A program made the position numbers and the translations under genes. Positions 7,117 to 13,037 of a stretch of DNA of 13,037 nucleotides are shown in pieces. The DNA is taken from assembly GCA_016786965.1 (NCBI GenBank), contig JAEUVL010000254.1, positions 1 to 13,037 on the forward strand, in the 5' to 3' direction. The notes under the pieces are model-generated. The model was given only the letters and a program-made list of their open reading frames with translations, had not been told where the DNA came from and ran no database searches. The DNA comes from Chitinophagaceae bacterium (GTDB lineage Bacteria; Bacteroidota; Bacteroidia; Chitinophagales; Chitinophagaceae). How positions within the stretch are numbered: position 1 is the first letter of the stretch; each line of letters opens with the position of its first letter.

Positions 7117-7506
7117 ATGAAACTCTTCAAACTAACAGACATTCTCACCCAGGCTGGTATTTTGGTTGGCAGCCTGGTCTTCATAATAATTCCCCAAAAC
7201 AGTTACAATCTCATTAACCTATACTTTATTATGGGGGGCTGGCAGGTTCTCAGCCTTCTGATACATTCCCTTTTTGCTGAAGGCTGGCTTGCCCAGAAAG
7301 ATCGTCGCAGCTATGGGAAAACAATTTTGTGGACATTTATCACCGGTATACTGTGCTATCTGTCACTTTTTGCAGGGCTGCCGTTAATTATGCTTTACCT
7401 TTTTGCCCTGCTTATCGTTTCACCCATGTTTGCCGTTTGGTATTTTATCATCTGCGTAAAAGAATGGCGTAGCATAAAAATGAAAGAACTGATACACCTT
7501 AAATAA
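7117..7506 (+). CDS. small four-helix membrane protein, second of a diverged tandem pair
   Basis: I do not recognise this 129-residue protein. It begins MKLFKLTDILTQ and has helices at about 8-25, 31-52, 68-84 and 87-113, with a basic loop (KDRRSYGK) and a basic tail (KEWRSIKMKELIHLK). It shares the start, helix-2 and end motifs of the 6630-7037 protein, so the two are probably an old tandem duplication. Only 5 bases separate its stop from the next gene, a TIGR01777-type oxidoreductase, so those two are almost certainly co-transcribed. No catalytic residues are evident, so it may be a partner, sensor or small structural membrane protein. Confidence 0.75.
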   Translation: MKLFKLTDILTQAGILVGSLVFIIIPQNSYNLINLYFIMGGWQVLSLLIHSLFAEGWLAQKDRRSYGKTILWTFITGILCYLSLFAGLPLIMLYLFALLIVSPMFAVWYFIICVKEWRSIKMKELIHLK

Positions 7507-7511
7507 GCGAC

Positions 7512-8498
7512 ATGAAAAACAAAAAGATCATACTGGCAGGTGGCACTGGCTTTATGGGACAGGAAATGATTAAATATTTTGGAAAAGAAAACGAAGTAGT
7601 GGTACTTACCCGGCAATTGCCGGATACGGAGAATAACCGCAATCATTATACTTCATTAACCAAAGACGACCTGCTGCATACACGGTTTGTAAAATGGGAT
7701 GGCAAAACCACCGGGGACTGGGCAGCAGAATTAAACAATGCCGATATCATAATCAACCTGGCAGGCAAAACAGTGAACTGCCGCTATACCCAAAAGAATA
7801 AAGATGAGATACTGAACAGCCGCCTTAATGCAGTGAAAGCAATAGGCGCATCCATTCAGCAATGTAAAACGCCTCCCCGGCTTTGGATCAATGCATCTTC
7901 AGCCACTATCTACCGCCATGCAATGGACAGACCACAGGATGAACATAACGGCGAATTTCAGGATGGCTTTTCAGTAAACGTATGCCAGCAATGGGAAAAA
8001 ATACTCTATGAACAACCTACCCCTTACACCAGGAAAGTAGCACTGCGCATGGCTATTACTTTAGGCACTGGTGGGGTATTGATACCCTATTTCAACCTGC
8101 TGAAATTTGGCTTGGGTGGCCGCCAGGGAAACGGCAAACAAATGTATAGTTGGGTGCATATTGAAGATACCTGCAGGATGATAGAATGGATTGAAATGCA
8201 TGATTCCATTGAAGGGACATACAATTGCTCCTCACCGGGCCCCGTTACAAATGCAGAGTTTATGCAAACCCTTCGCAAAGTCACAAGTACCCGGTTTGGA
8301 CTGCCTGCCTATACATGGATGTTGAAATTGGGAGCAGCTATCATTGGAACAGAAACTGAGCTGGTATTGAAAAGCCGTTGGGTTGTTCCCACTAAAATAA
8401 CCGAAACTGGTTTTCAGTTCAAATACCCCCTATTGAAAGATGCCCTTTCTGATATTATCAGTAAAGTACCCCGAAAACAATACCGTCTTTTTAGATAG
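7512..8498 (+). CDS. TIGR01777-family NAD(P)-binding oxidoreductase (SDR39U1/YfcH-like)
   Basis: The 328-residue protein opens with a Rossmann dinucleotide-binding loop (AGGTGFMG, residues 9-16) and has IINLAGKTVNCRY in the region typical of extended short-chain dehydrogenases and epimerases. The C-terminal part (about 275-322), with LPAYTWMLKLGAAIIG, LVLKSRWVVPTKI and TGFQFKYPLLKDAL, matches the DUF1731 tail of the TIGR01777 family (E. coli YfcH, human SDR39U1). Members are about 300 residues, so this is full length and slightly long. The substrate is not known for the family as a whole. It follows the small membrane gene by 5 bases and precedes the CoA-binding protein by 22 bases. Confidence 0.88.
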   Translation: MKNKKIILAGGTGFMGQEMIKYFGKENEVVVLTRQLPDTENNRNHYTSLTKDDLLHTRFVKWDGKTTGDWAAELNNADIIINLAGKTVNCRYTQKNKDEILNSRLNAVKAIGASIQQCKTPPRLWINASSATIYRHAMDRPQDEHNGEFQDGFSVNVCQQWEKILYEQPTPYTRKVALRMAITLGTGGVLIPYFNLLKFGLGGRQGNGKQMYSWVHIEDTCRMIEWIEMHDSIEGTYNCSSPGPVTNAEFMQTLRKVTSTRFGLPAYTWMLKLGAAIIGTETELVLKSRWVVPTKITETGFQFKYPLLKDALSDIISKVPRKQYRLFR

Positions 8499-8520
8499 AA
8501 AATCGGCTTAGTTTTACCAG

Positions 8521-8886
8521 ATGGAACAAAAGAAAACACTGGTACTCGGTGCCTCCGATAACCCTTCCCGATATAGTTATCTCGCTATCCAGCGATTGAG
8601 AAATCATGGTCATCCTGTAGTAGCCATTGGACGGAAACCCACCCGGGTGGCTGATGTACCGGTGGAAACAGATAAAATAGAGTTTGCCAATATAGATACT
8701 ATCACCCTCTATCTCAATGCCCAGCACCAGCGGGAGTATTATGATTATATTCTTTCGCTTAAACCAGCCCGTATCATCTTCAACCCCGGTGCAGAGAATG
8801 ATGAGCTTGACACCTTGGCCCGTGCACAAGGAATAAAAACCATGGACGCCTGCACATTGGTGATGCTAAGTACAAACCAATACTAG
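8521..8886 (+). CDS. CoA-binding-fold protein (YccU-like, CoA_binding_2)
   Basis: The 121-residue protein is a single Rossmann-type domain: LVLGASDNPSRYSYLAIQRL at the N-terminus (GAS loop), then HPVVAIGRKP, and a later ARIIFNPGAENDELDTLARAQGI segment, as in the YccU/CoA_binding_2 family related to the CoA-binding domain of succinyl-CoA synthetase. The length suits a stand-alone member. The biochemical role of these small proteins is mostly unknown; nucleotide or CoA binding is inferred from the family. It is the last gene of the GbsR cluster. TAGTTTTA at 8509-8516 resembles a -7 element, so it may also have its own start. Confidence 0.85.
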   Translation: MEQKKTLVLGASDNPSRYSYLAIQRLRNHGHPVVAIGRKPTRVADVPVETDKIEFANIDTITLYLNAQHQREYYDYILSLKPARIIFNPGAENDELDTLARAQGIKTMDACTLVMLSTNQY

Positions 8887-9081
8887 TTCGTAAATAACAC
8901 GCTGCCGTCATCGAAGTTTTACGAGACAGCCCTTGTACTAACCCTCTTTCTTGCTCATTTCTTTACTTAGGATTTGGAAGCCTAAAAAACTTTCACAAAC
9001 CTTGTATCACCGTCCCCAATGAGAACTGCAACCCTAACCAGGTTCGCTTAACAATATCCTGTTGACTTTAAAAAAGTTAAA
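8887..9081. other. 195-base intergenic spacer
   Basis: No coding potential, RNA gene or clear terminator is visible. A 7-bp inverted repeat, TCGTAAA (8888-8894) and TTTACGA (8928-8934), with a 33-base loop begins just after the CoA-binding gene and could help end its transcript, but it lacks a U-tract. TTAGG and CCTAA (8969-8987 region) form a weak stem. The promoter for the gene at 9082 must lie here but is not recognisable. Confidence 0.4.
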
Positions 9082-9558
9082 ATGAAAAACATTCGTACCG
9101 CCGTGCTATGCGCAAGCATAAGCCTTTTCAGCCTCAGTGCCTTTGCACAAAACAGCGAAGTGCCCCCGGTAAATGAACCGGATTACAACAAGCCCAAATT
9201 GTTTGCTGCTTACCCCGAAAAGATCTCCGTTGATCTTATTACCGTTAACAATCTTTTTTCTGCTTCACTAGGCGCTACGGTGGATATGAATATTGCCACC
9301 GGCAGTTCCTTCCGTATTGCAGGCGAAGTGGTATCCACCGTTAGTAAATATGAGAACAGGATCAGAAGCGTAGTGGTCCGTTCTTCCAATTTCAATGGTG
9401 CGGTGCTCTCTGTATCCAGGATCACGAATACCGATGGCAGCATTACCTATACCGGCCGCCTTATCAGCAGGCAGCATGGAGATGTGTATGAACTGCAATA
9501 TCTGAATGACCGCTTCTCGCTGGTAAAAAGAAATTACTATGATATCGTAAACGAATAA
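9082..9558 (+). CDS. small secreted protein of unknown function
   Basis: This 158-residue protein has a signal peptide (residues 1-22, ending AFAQ). The mature part is about 135 residues and looks beta-rich: repeated alternating hydrophobic strands (SVDLITVNNLF, IRSVVVRSS, AVLSVSRI, SITYTGRLIS, VYELQYL, FSLVKRNYYDIV). It has no cysteine in the mature part and no recognisable catalytic motif. It lies 79 bases upstream of the secreted metalloprotease and has a matching export signal. It could be a partner, chaperone or inhibitor of that protease, or an unrelated secreted protein; the neighbourhood alone does not decide. No homologous family is recognised. Confidence 0.7.
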   Translation: MKNIRTAVLCASISLFSLSAFAQNSEVPPVNEPDYNKPKLFAAYPEKISVDLITVNNLFSASLGATVDMNIATGSSFRIAGEVVSTVSKYENRIRSVVVRSSNFNGAVLSVSRITNTDGSITYTGRLISRQHGDVYELQYLNDRFSLVKRNYYDIVNE

Positions 9559-9637
9559 AATTTTCTATTTGCCCGTTTTTACATCCCGTATCCTTTTCAT
9601 CCTTTGTACCTATTGAACAACTTAAATCCTACTTGTT

Positions 9638-11269
9638 ATGAAAAACCTATTCAGATCCGGCCTGTTGCTGCTGTCTTGTATCAGCGCCTTGTCCGTAAAT
9701 GCCCAGGTTCCCAAGCTTAGCAGCTATCCATCTGCCGGGCCTGTTATCTTCCTCGATTTTGACGGACACACTGTAGATGGTACCTCCTGGAACTACAACG
9801 GTCCTATTTATTGTGCGCCCGCAGATCTTAACAATGAACAGATCACTATCATCTTTAACCGGGTGGCAGAAGACTATCGTCCTTTTACCGTGAATGTCAC
9901 AACAGACTCCACTAAATTTTTAGCCGCTCCATTGAACAGGCGGATGAGGGTGATCCTCACCTCTACCTGGGAATGGTATATGGCTACAGGCGGAGTGGCT
10001 GTTCCGGGTTCTTTTAATGATGGTGACGATACCCCCTGTTTTGTATTTGCGTCCCTGTTCTCCGGCGGCGCCAATCTTACCAGCCGGCCCAAGAATATTG
10101 CAGAGGCTGCGTCTCATGAAGCAGGACATACTCTCGGCCTGTACCACCAGGCAGCATATGATGCCAATTGTGTTCGGATCACTGAGTACAACGGCGGCCA
10201 GGGTGCCGGTGAAATTGGCTGGGCCCCTATCATGGGGGTTGGCTATTACCAAAACCTTACCGTATGGCACAATGGCCCTAATCCTTATGGATGTTCCAAC
10301 TATCAAAACGATCTTTCCATCATTACCAATACCGACCCTTTTGCCACTAATGGCATCAGTTTCCGTACAGACGATCATCCCGGCACTTTTAGCACGGCCA
10401 CGGCGGCTACTTTCAGCAGCAACCAGTTTGCTATTAATGGCGTGGTGGAAAACAATACGGATCAGGATTTTATCCGGTTCATCTTACCGGCTGCCGGCAG
10501 GTTTGTACTTAATGCTGTACCATACAATGTGGGTACCGGCAATGCAGGCTCAAACCTTGATCTGCAGGTTACCCTGTACAATGGTGCAGAAACCCAGCTG
10601 AATGTATATAACCCGGGTACTTTGCTGAACTCCGTGGTGGACACAATGCTCAATGCTGGTACCTATTACATAAAAATTGAAGGCAGGGGAAATGTGTATG
10701 CACCCAACTACGCCAGTCTTGGCTCGTATGCCCTGCAGGCACAATTGATAGCCGGCAACCCTCTTCCATTGAGAGTCTTAAAACTCAATGGGCAATTGAA
10801 TGGCGATAAACACCAGCTCAACTGGATCATTGATGCAGATGAGCAGGTAACTCAGCTGATCCTGGAAACATCCACTGATGGTATACACTTCAGCCCGGTA
10901 ACACAAACGGCTAATGACGCCCGTTCGTTTATTTACAAACCACTGCTTTCATCAGCCGCACAATACCGCCTGAATGTAACCTTTGATAATGGCAGACAGT
11001 ATTACTCCAATATCATTACGCTGCGTAAAGTTGGCGCCTCCCCAAGACCTCAACTGGTAAGCAACCTGGTGAGCAACCAGACCGTGGCAGTAACCAGCCC
11101 TGGCAATTTCACCTACCAGGTGTATGACCTGAATGGCAAAACTGTTCGCAAAGGACAACTGACCAATGGTTTTAACACGATCAGCACGGCCGGCATCACC
11201 GGCGGTATGTACATGATCCGCTTTACCGGCGCTGCTGAACAATGGACCGATAAATTAATTCTGCAATAA
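9638..11269 (+). CDS. secreted metzincin-like zinc protease with T9SS sorting domain
   Basis: The 543-residue protein has a signal peptide (1-23, ending VNAQ). The catalytic domain (about 30-240) contains HEAGHTLGLYH at residues 160-170, the full HExxHxxGxxH metzincin zinc motif (H160, E161, H164, H170), followed by a likely Met-turn at M199 (PIMGVGYY). Opening signatures include FLDFDGHTVDG (38-48) and VAEDYRPFTVNVTTD (76-90). A pre-peptidase-like (PPC) beta domain follows (about 264-370), then an Ig/FnIII-like segment (about 376-462) and a type A T9SS C-terminal domain (about 470-543) with YQVYDLNGKTVRKG and GGMYMIRF. It is therefore likely exported and either anchored at the surface or released by T9SS. 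The substrate is unknown. No classical propeptide is seen. It follows the 158-residue secreted protein. Confidence 0.92.
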   Translation: MKNLFRSGLLLLSCISALSVNAQVPKLSSYPSAGPVIFLDFDGHTVDGTSWNYNGPIYCAPADLNNEQITIIFNRVAEDYRPFTVNVTTDSTKFLAAPLNRRMRVILTSTWEWYMATGGVAVPGSFNDGDDTPCFVFASLFSGGANLTSRPKNIAEAASHEAGHTLGLYHQAAYDANCVRITEYNGGQGAGEIGWAPIMGVGYYQNLTVWHNGPNPYGCSNYQNDLSIITNTDPFATNGISFRTDDHPGTFSTATAATFSSNQFAINGVVENNTDQDFIRFILPAAGRFVLNAVPYNVGTGNAGSNLDLQVTLYNGAETQLNVYNPGTLLNSVVDTMLNAGTYYIKIEGRGNVYAPNYASLGSYALQAQLIAGNPLPLRVLKLNGQLNGDKHQLNWIIDADEQVTQLILETSTDGIHFSPVTQTANDARSFIYKPLLSSAAQYRLNVTFDNGRQYYSNIITLRKVGASPRPQLVSNLVSNQTVAVTSPGNFTYQVYDLNGKTVRKGQLTNGFNTISTAGITGGMYMIRFTGAAEQWTDKLILQ

Positions 11270-11277
11270 CTTTTTCC

Positions 11278-11300
11278 GCCCCGCCGCCTTTGGGCGGGGC
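11278..11300 (+). terminator. GC-rich hairpin after the protease gene
   Basis: GCCCCGCC (11278-11285) and GGCGGGGC (11293-11300) form a perfect 8-bp stem with a 7-base loop. It begins 8 bases after the protease stop codon. No U-tract follows, so it is an atypical terminator or 3'-end stabiliser. Confidence 0.5.
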
Positions 11301-11318
11301 AATAATCCGTACCCCCTA

Positions 11319-11348
11319 TTGTTTATAAGAGGTTTTCCTGTAACTTAG
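11319..11348 (+). promoter_or_regulatory. likely promoter of the ykuK-like gene, inside a hairpin
   Basis: TTG at 11319-11321 and TAACTTAG at 11341-11348 are separated by 19 bases and fit the Bacteroidota -33/-7 pattern with one mismatch in the -7 element. Most of the -7 element lies in the loop of the 13-bp hairpin at 11327-11359. Transcription would start near 11354, giving a leader of about 10 bases. Confidence 0.4.
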
Positions 11349-11359
11349 GAAAACCTCTT
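11327..11359 (+). terminator. 13-bp perfect hairpin with U-run, terminator-like
   Basis: AAGAGGTTTTCCT (11327-11339) and AGGAAAACCTCTT (11347-11359) pair perfectly around a 7-base loop; the right arm runs into TTTTTA. The run ends just before the ATG at 11365. It looks like a Rho-independent terminator for the protease transcript, placed unusually close to the next gene. Confidence 0.65.
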
Positions 11360-11364
11360 TTTAT

Positions 11365-11838
11365 ATGATCTGGAGAAAATTTAATGGCGACCCAATTGAA
11401 TTACCCATCATGGAAGCTGTTGAAAATGCCATCCGGCGGGAAACAGAAAAAGGTTTCCGGCTAAAGGTTTGCATCGGCACCGATTCACAGGTAAAAGGAC
11501 AGGAAACAGAATTTGCCACTGTAATTGTCTTCCTCCGGGAAGGACATGGCGGCTTTATGTTCATCCACAATGAAAAGACCCGCCAGCAGTTCACTATTAA
11601 AGAACGTATGCTGATGGAAGTGGCCAAGAGCATTGAGATTGCTTATGAGCTCTGTAACCTGTTTACCCTGTACAATGTGGATATGGAAGTGCATGCTGAC
11701 ATCAACACTAATCCCAGCTTCAAGAGCAATGATGCCCTAAAGGAAGCAATGGGTTATATTCTTGGAATGGGCTTTGCCTTCAAAGCAAAACCTGAGGCCT
11801 TTGCGAGCAGCAGTTGTGCCAATAAGGTGGTAAACTAA
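11365..11838 (+). CDS. RNase H-fold protein of the YkuK/DUF458 family
   Basis: The 157-residue protein matches B. subtilis YkuK in length and motifs. An RNase H-like opening has the acidic GTDSQ (residues 38-42, D40) in the first strands, followed by ATVIVFLREG. HADINTNPSFKSND (about 110-123) carries the second acidic site, and the KPEAFASSSCANKVV tail (142-156) is characteristic of the family. These are predicted nucleases of the RNase H superfamily; the substrate is not established. The ATG at 11365 is set by the family's N-terminus. It is preceded by a terminator-like hairpin and appears to be transcribed alone, converging on the minus-strand gene at 11903. Confidence 0.87.
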   Translation: MIWRKFNGDPIELPIMEAVENAIRRETEKGFRLKVCIGTDSQVKGQETEFATVIVFLREGHGGFMFIHNEKTRQQFTIKERMLMEVAKSIEIAYELCNLFTLYNVDMEVHADINTNPSFKSNDALKEAMGYILGMGFAFKAKPEAFASSSCANKVVN

Positions 11839-11902
11839 ATACAATACCCCGAACAACGGTGTGTTACTTATGGAGAACTCTCTGTACATACCTTCTTCTC
11901 CC

Positions 11903-12235
11903 TTATTTTTTCCTCCTTCGGCTTAGGCCAACGATCAGTAATATCAACAATCCTGCTCCAAAAGCTATCCGCCTTATAGCCGCTTTTTTCTGCCGTTCCT
12001 TATTCTCCTTTTGTATTGCCAGGATAGTGTTCACATTGTTACTGAACTGTTGCCGAATAAGGTCCGTATCAGCCTGTGCCTGTATAATGACTATGCTGTC
12101 TCTCTTTTTTGCCTGGTAAGAAACAATGGAATCTGTACGCCGGGCATTAAGCGCTGAGTCTTTATTGCCCCCTTCTTCTGGTTGACAATAAACAACAATT
12201 GGAACAAGAAACAGTAACGAGAAAATAATTTTCAT
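11903..12235 (-). CDS. small exported coiled-coil membrane protein, unknown function
   Basis: This 110-residue protein starts with a signal-peptide-like segment (residues 1-17, ending VVYCQ), continues with a charged, probably helical region (20-85) containing the repeats RTDSIV and KRDSIV eleven residues apart, and ends with a membrane helix (about 88-104) and the basic tail SRRRKK. If the first segment is cleaved, the helix plus basic tail would hold a C-terminally anchored periplasmic coiled coil. Otherwise it is a two-helix protein. I recognise no family. A possible -7 element is 15 bases upstream. It follows the 72-residue gene on the same strand but is separated by 63 bases and may be transcribed independently. 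Confidence 0.68.
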   Translation of the reverse strand: MKIIFSLLFLVPIVVYCQPEEGGNKDSALNARRTDSIVSYQAKKRDSIVIIQAQADTDLIRQQFSNNVNTILAIQKENKERQKKAAIRRIAFGAGLLILLIVGLSRRRKK

Positions 12236-12250
12236 TCAATTGCTTTTCAG

Positions 12251-12258
12251 CAAAGCTA
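12251..12258 (-). promoter_or_regulatory. possible -7 element of the 110-residue protein gene
   Basis: On the minus strand TAGCTTTG matches TAnnTTTG exactly and is identical to the -7 element at 6103-6110. It lies 15 bases before the ATG at 12235. No TTTG is found at the expected -33 position. Confidence 0.4.
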
Positions 12259-12298
12259 AAGCACTGATAAAGTAGCCCTATCCCCGTAAGTGGGTATA

Positions 12299-12517
12299 TT
12301 ATTCTGAAACAGGCGAAGAAACTTCGTTACTGATCTCTATTGCAGGTAAATTCATTTCAGCAGAACGCTGTGTAAGGTAATGGGAGACAGCGGCAGCCCG
12401 GGAGCCGGAGTATAATTGTTCCATTTTCTTACTGTCTTCCTGTGCCAGTGAAAAAGTGATGAGTACCAGTACAAATAGCACTACCACGATATTTCTTTCG
12501 GATAAGAGTGATCTCAT
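12299..12517 (-). CDS. small exported or membrane-anchored protein, unknown function
   Basis: This is a 72-residue ORF with an N-terminal hydrophobic helix (about 9-24) ending SLAQ, a typical signal-peptide end in this phylum, and a short polar mature part of about 46 residues (EDSKKMEQLYSGSRAA onwards) with no motif I recognise. It sits between engB and the 110-residue protein on the same strand, 73 bases after engB. A TACTTTG element (12538-12544, minus strand) lies 20 bases upstream. Either it is a small secreted peptide or the helix stays as an anchor. Its reality rests on the good signal sequence and strand context. Confidence 0.58.
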   Translation of the reverse strand: MRSLLSERNIVVVLFVLVLITFSLAQEDSKKMEQLYSGSRAAAVSHYLTQRSAEMNLPAIEISNEVSSPVSE

Positions 12518-12590
12518 AAGTGGTTCGTAATATGGTGCAAAGTATTATAAATCTCTGAAAAAAAACATACCTCTTTTTGGGTATTTTCAG

Positions 12591-13037
12591 CTAAAGCTTT
12601 GTAAAACTGCTATTTAGCCCTCCAATATAGTCCAGAATTTCTTTTCGGCCTATTCTTTTTGCAGCCGAACTGAGAAAATATGGTGGCGGCTCCTCCCAGG
12701 TCTCCAATAATCGTTGTAAAAAAAGCTCCACATTCCGTGTTGTCGCACCCGGCTTATTCTTGTCCGTTTTGGTGAATACCAGCACAAAAGGTACCTGCCA
12801 CTCCCCTAATTGGTTAATAAAATCGAGGTCAATGGCCTGGGGGGTATGGCGGCTGTCTATCAGCACAAATACACAAACGAGGTTCTCCCTTTTGCGGATG
12901 TACGATTCTATCATATTGCCCCAGTTATTCCGGGCTTTTTGCGACACTGTGGCTGCATATCCATAGCCGGGCAAGTCTGCAATATTCCAAACAATTGGTT
13001 TGCCCCTCTTTTCCTTTTGTGGTTGGCCGGCTGGCGA
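12591..13037 (-). CDS. engB: EngB/YsxC ribosome-biogenesis GTPase (N-terminal part outside window)
   Basis: The frame is open from the window edge at 13037 to the stop at 12591-12593, so 148 residues of the C-terminal part are visible. It contains the G3 motif in ADLPGYGYA (a hallmark of EngB), G4 as FTKTDK and G5 as SSAAK, plus IDSRHTPQAIDLDFI between them. P-loop and G2 lie beyond the edge. EngB is a small TRAFAC-class GTPase needed for assembly of the large ribosomal subunit in B. subtilis and many bacteria. The segment before DLPGYG (SPAGQPQKEKRGKPIVWNIA) is longer and more basic than the usual sequence there. An internal TTG at 12974 is not a start, because the frame continues upstream. 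Confidence 0.93.
   Translation of the reverse strand, partial: SPAGQPQKEKRGKPIVWNIADLPGYGYAATVSQKARNNWGNMIESYIRKRENLVCVFVLIDSRHTPQAIDLDFINQLGEWQVPFVLVFTKTDKNKPGATTRNVELFLQRLLETWEEPPPYFLSSAAKRIGRKEILDYIGGLNSSFTKL

Noticed and set aside
10017..10601. 194-residue plus-strand ORF within the protease gene
   Set aside because: It is in another frame of the protease, which has an uninterrupted 543-residue frame with signal peptide, zinc motif and sorting domain.
11859..12119. 86-residue plus-strand ORF after the ykuK-like gene
   Set aside because: It is antisense to the 110-residue minus-strand gene, which has a better signal sequence, helix and upstream -7 element.
12591..12974. Stand-alone 127-residue protein starting at the TTG at 12974
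   Set aside because: The frame stays open to the window edge and the residue is the Leu of DLPGYGYA, so this is the C-terminal part of EngB.
1..13037. CRISPR array, IS element, prophage or defence cassette
   Set aside because: No regularly spaced repeats, transposase, integrase or terminal inverted repeats were found; the genes are housekeeping, envelope or secreted functions.

Overview
The window looks like a chromosomal segment of a Bacteroidota bacterium, most likely from the Chitinophagaceae or close relatives. The evidence is a secreted protease with a C-terminal type IX secretion (T9SS) sorting domain, signal peptides ending in xAQ, start codons without clear Shine-Dalgarno sequences, and promoter -7 elements of the Bacteroidota form TAnnTTTG. 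No plasmid, phage, IS element, tRNA, rRNA or CRISPR array is visible. The gene order looks like ordinary core genome, and the most unusual material lies in small membrane or secreted genes and in the intergenic symmetry elements.

Layout. At the left edge is an M48 membrane-bound zinc protease (minus strand, C-terminus outside the window). It is divergent from a two-lipoyl-domain pyruvate dehydrogenase E2 gene (pdhC), which ends in a clear intrinsic terminator. Next come a possible 73-residue membrane protein and an NfeD-like membrane protein plus long flotillin pair, ended by a long hairpin. A five-gene plus-strand cluster follows (6115-8886): a GbsR/MarR-like regulator behind a well-formed near-leaderless promoter, two related small four-helix membrane proteins, a TIGR01777-type NAD(P)-binding oxidoreductase and a small CoA-binding-fold protein. 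Then come two exported proteins: a 158-residue protein of unknown function and a 543-residue metzincin-like T9SS protease. A YkuK-type RNase H-fold gene follows, its likely promoter lying inside a terminator-like hairpin. The right end is on the minus strand: two small exported or membrane proteins downstream of engB, a ribosome-assembly GTPase cut by the window edge.

How the genes work together. pdhC supplies the acetyltransferase core of pyruvate dehydrogenase; its E1 and E3 partners are not here. The NfeD and flotillin proteins probably act together in membrane organisation, as in YuaF/FloT or YqiJ/YqiK. The GbsR cluster may be a regulator controlling its own membrane and redox genes; this is inferred from spacing only. 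No complete, clearly new defence or biosynthetic system is visible. The best candidates for undescribed biology are the paired small membrane proteins beside the GbsR regulator, the secreted 158-residue protein next to the protease, and the promoter and hairpin overlaps.
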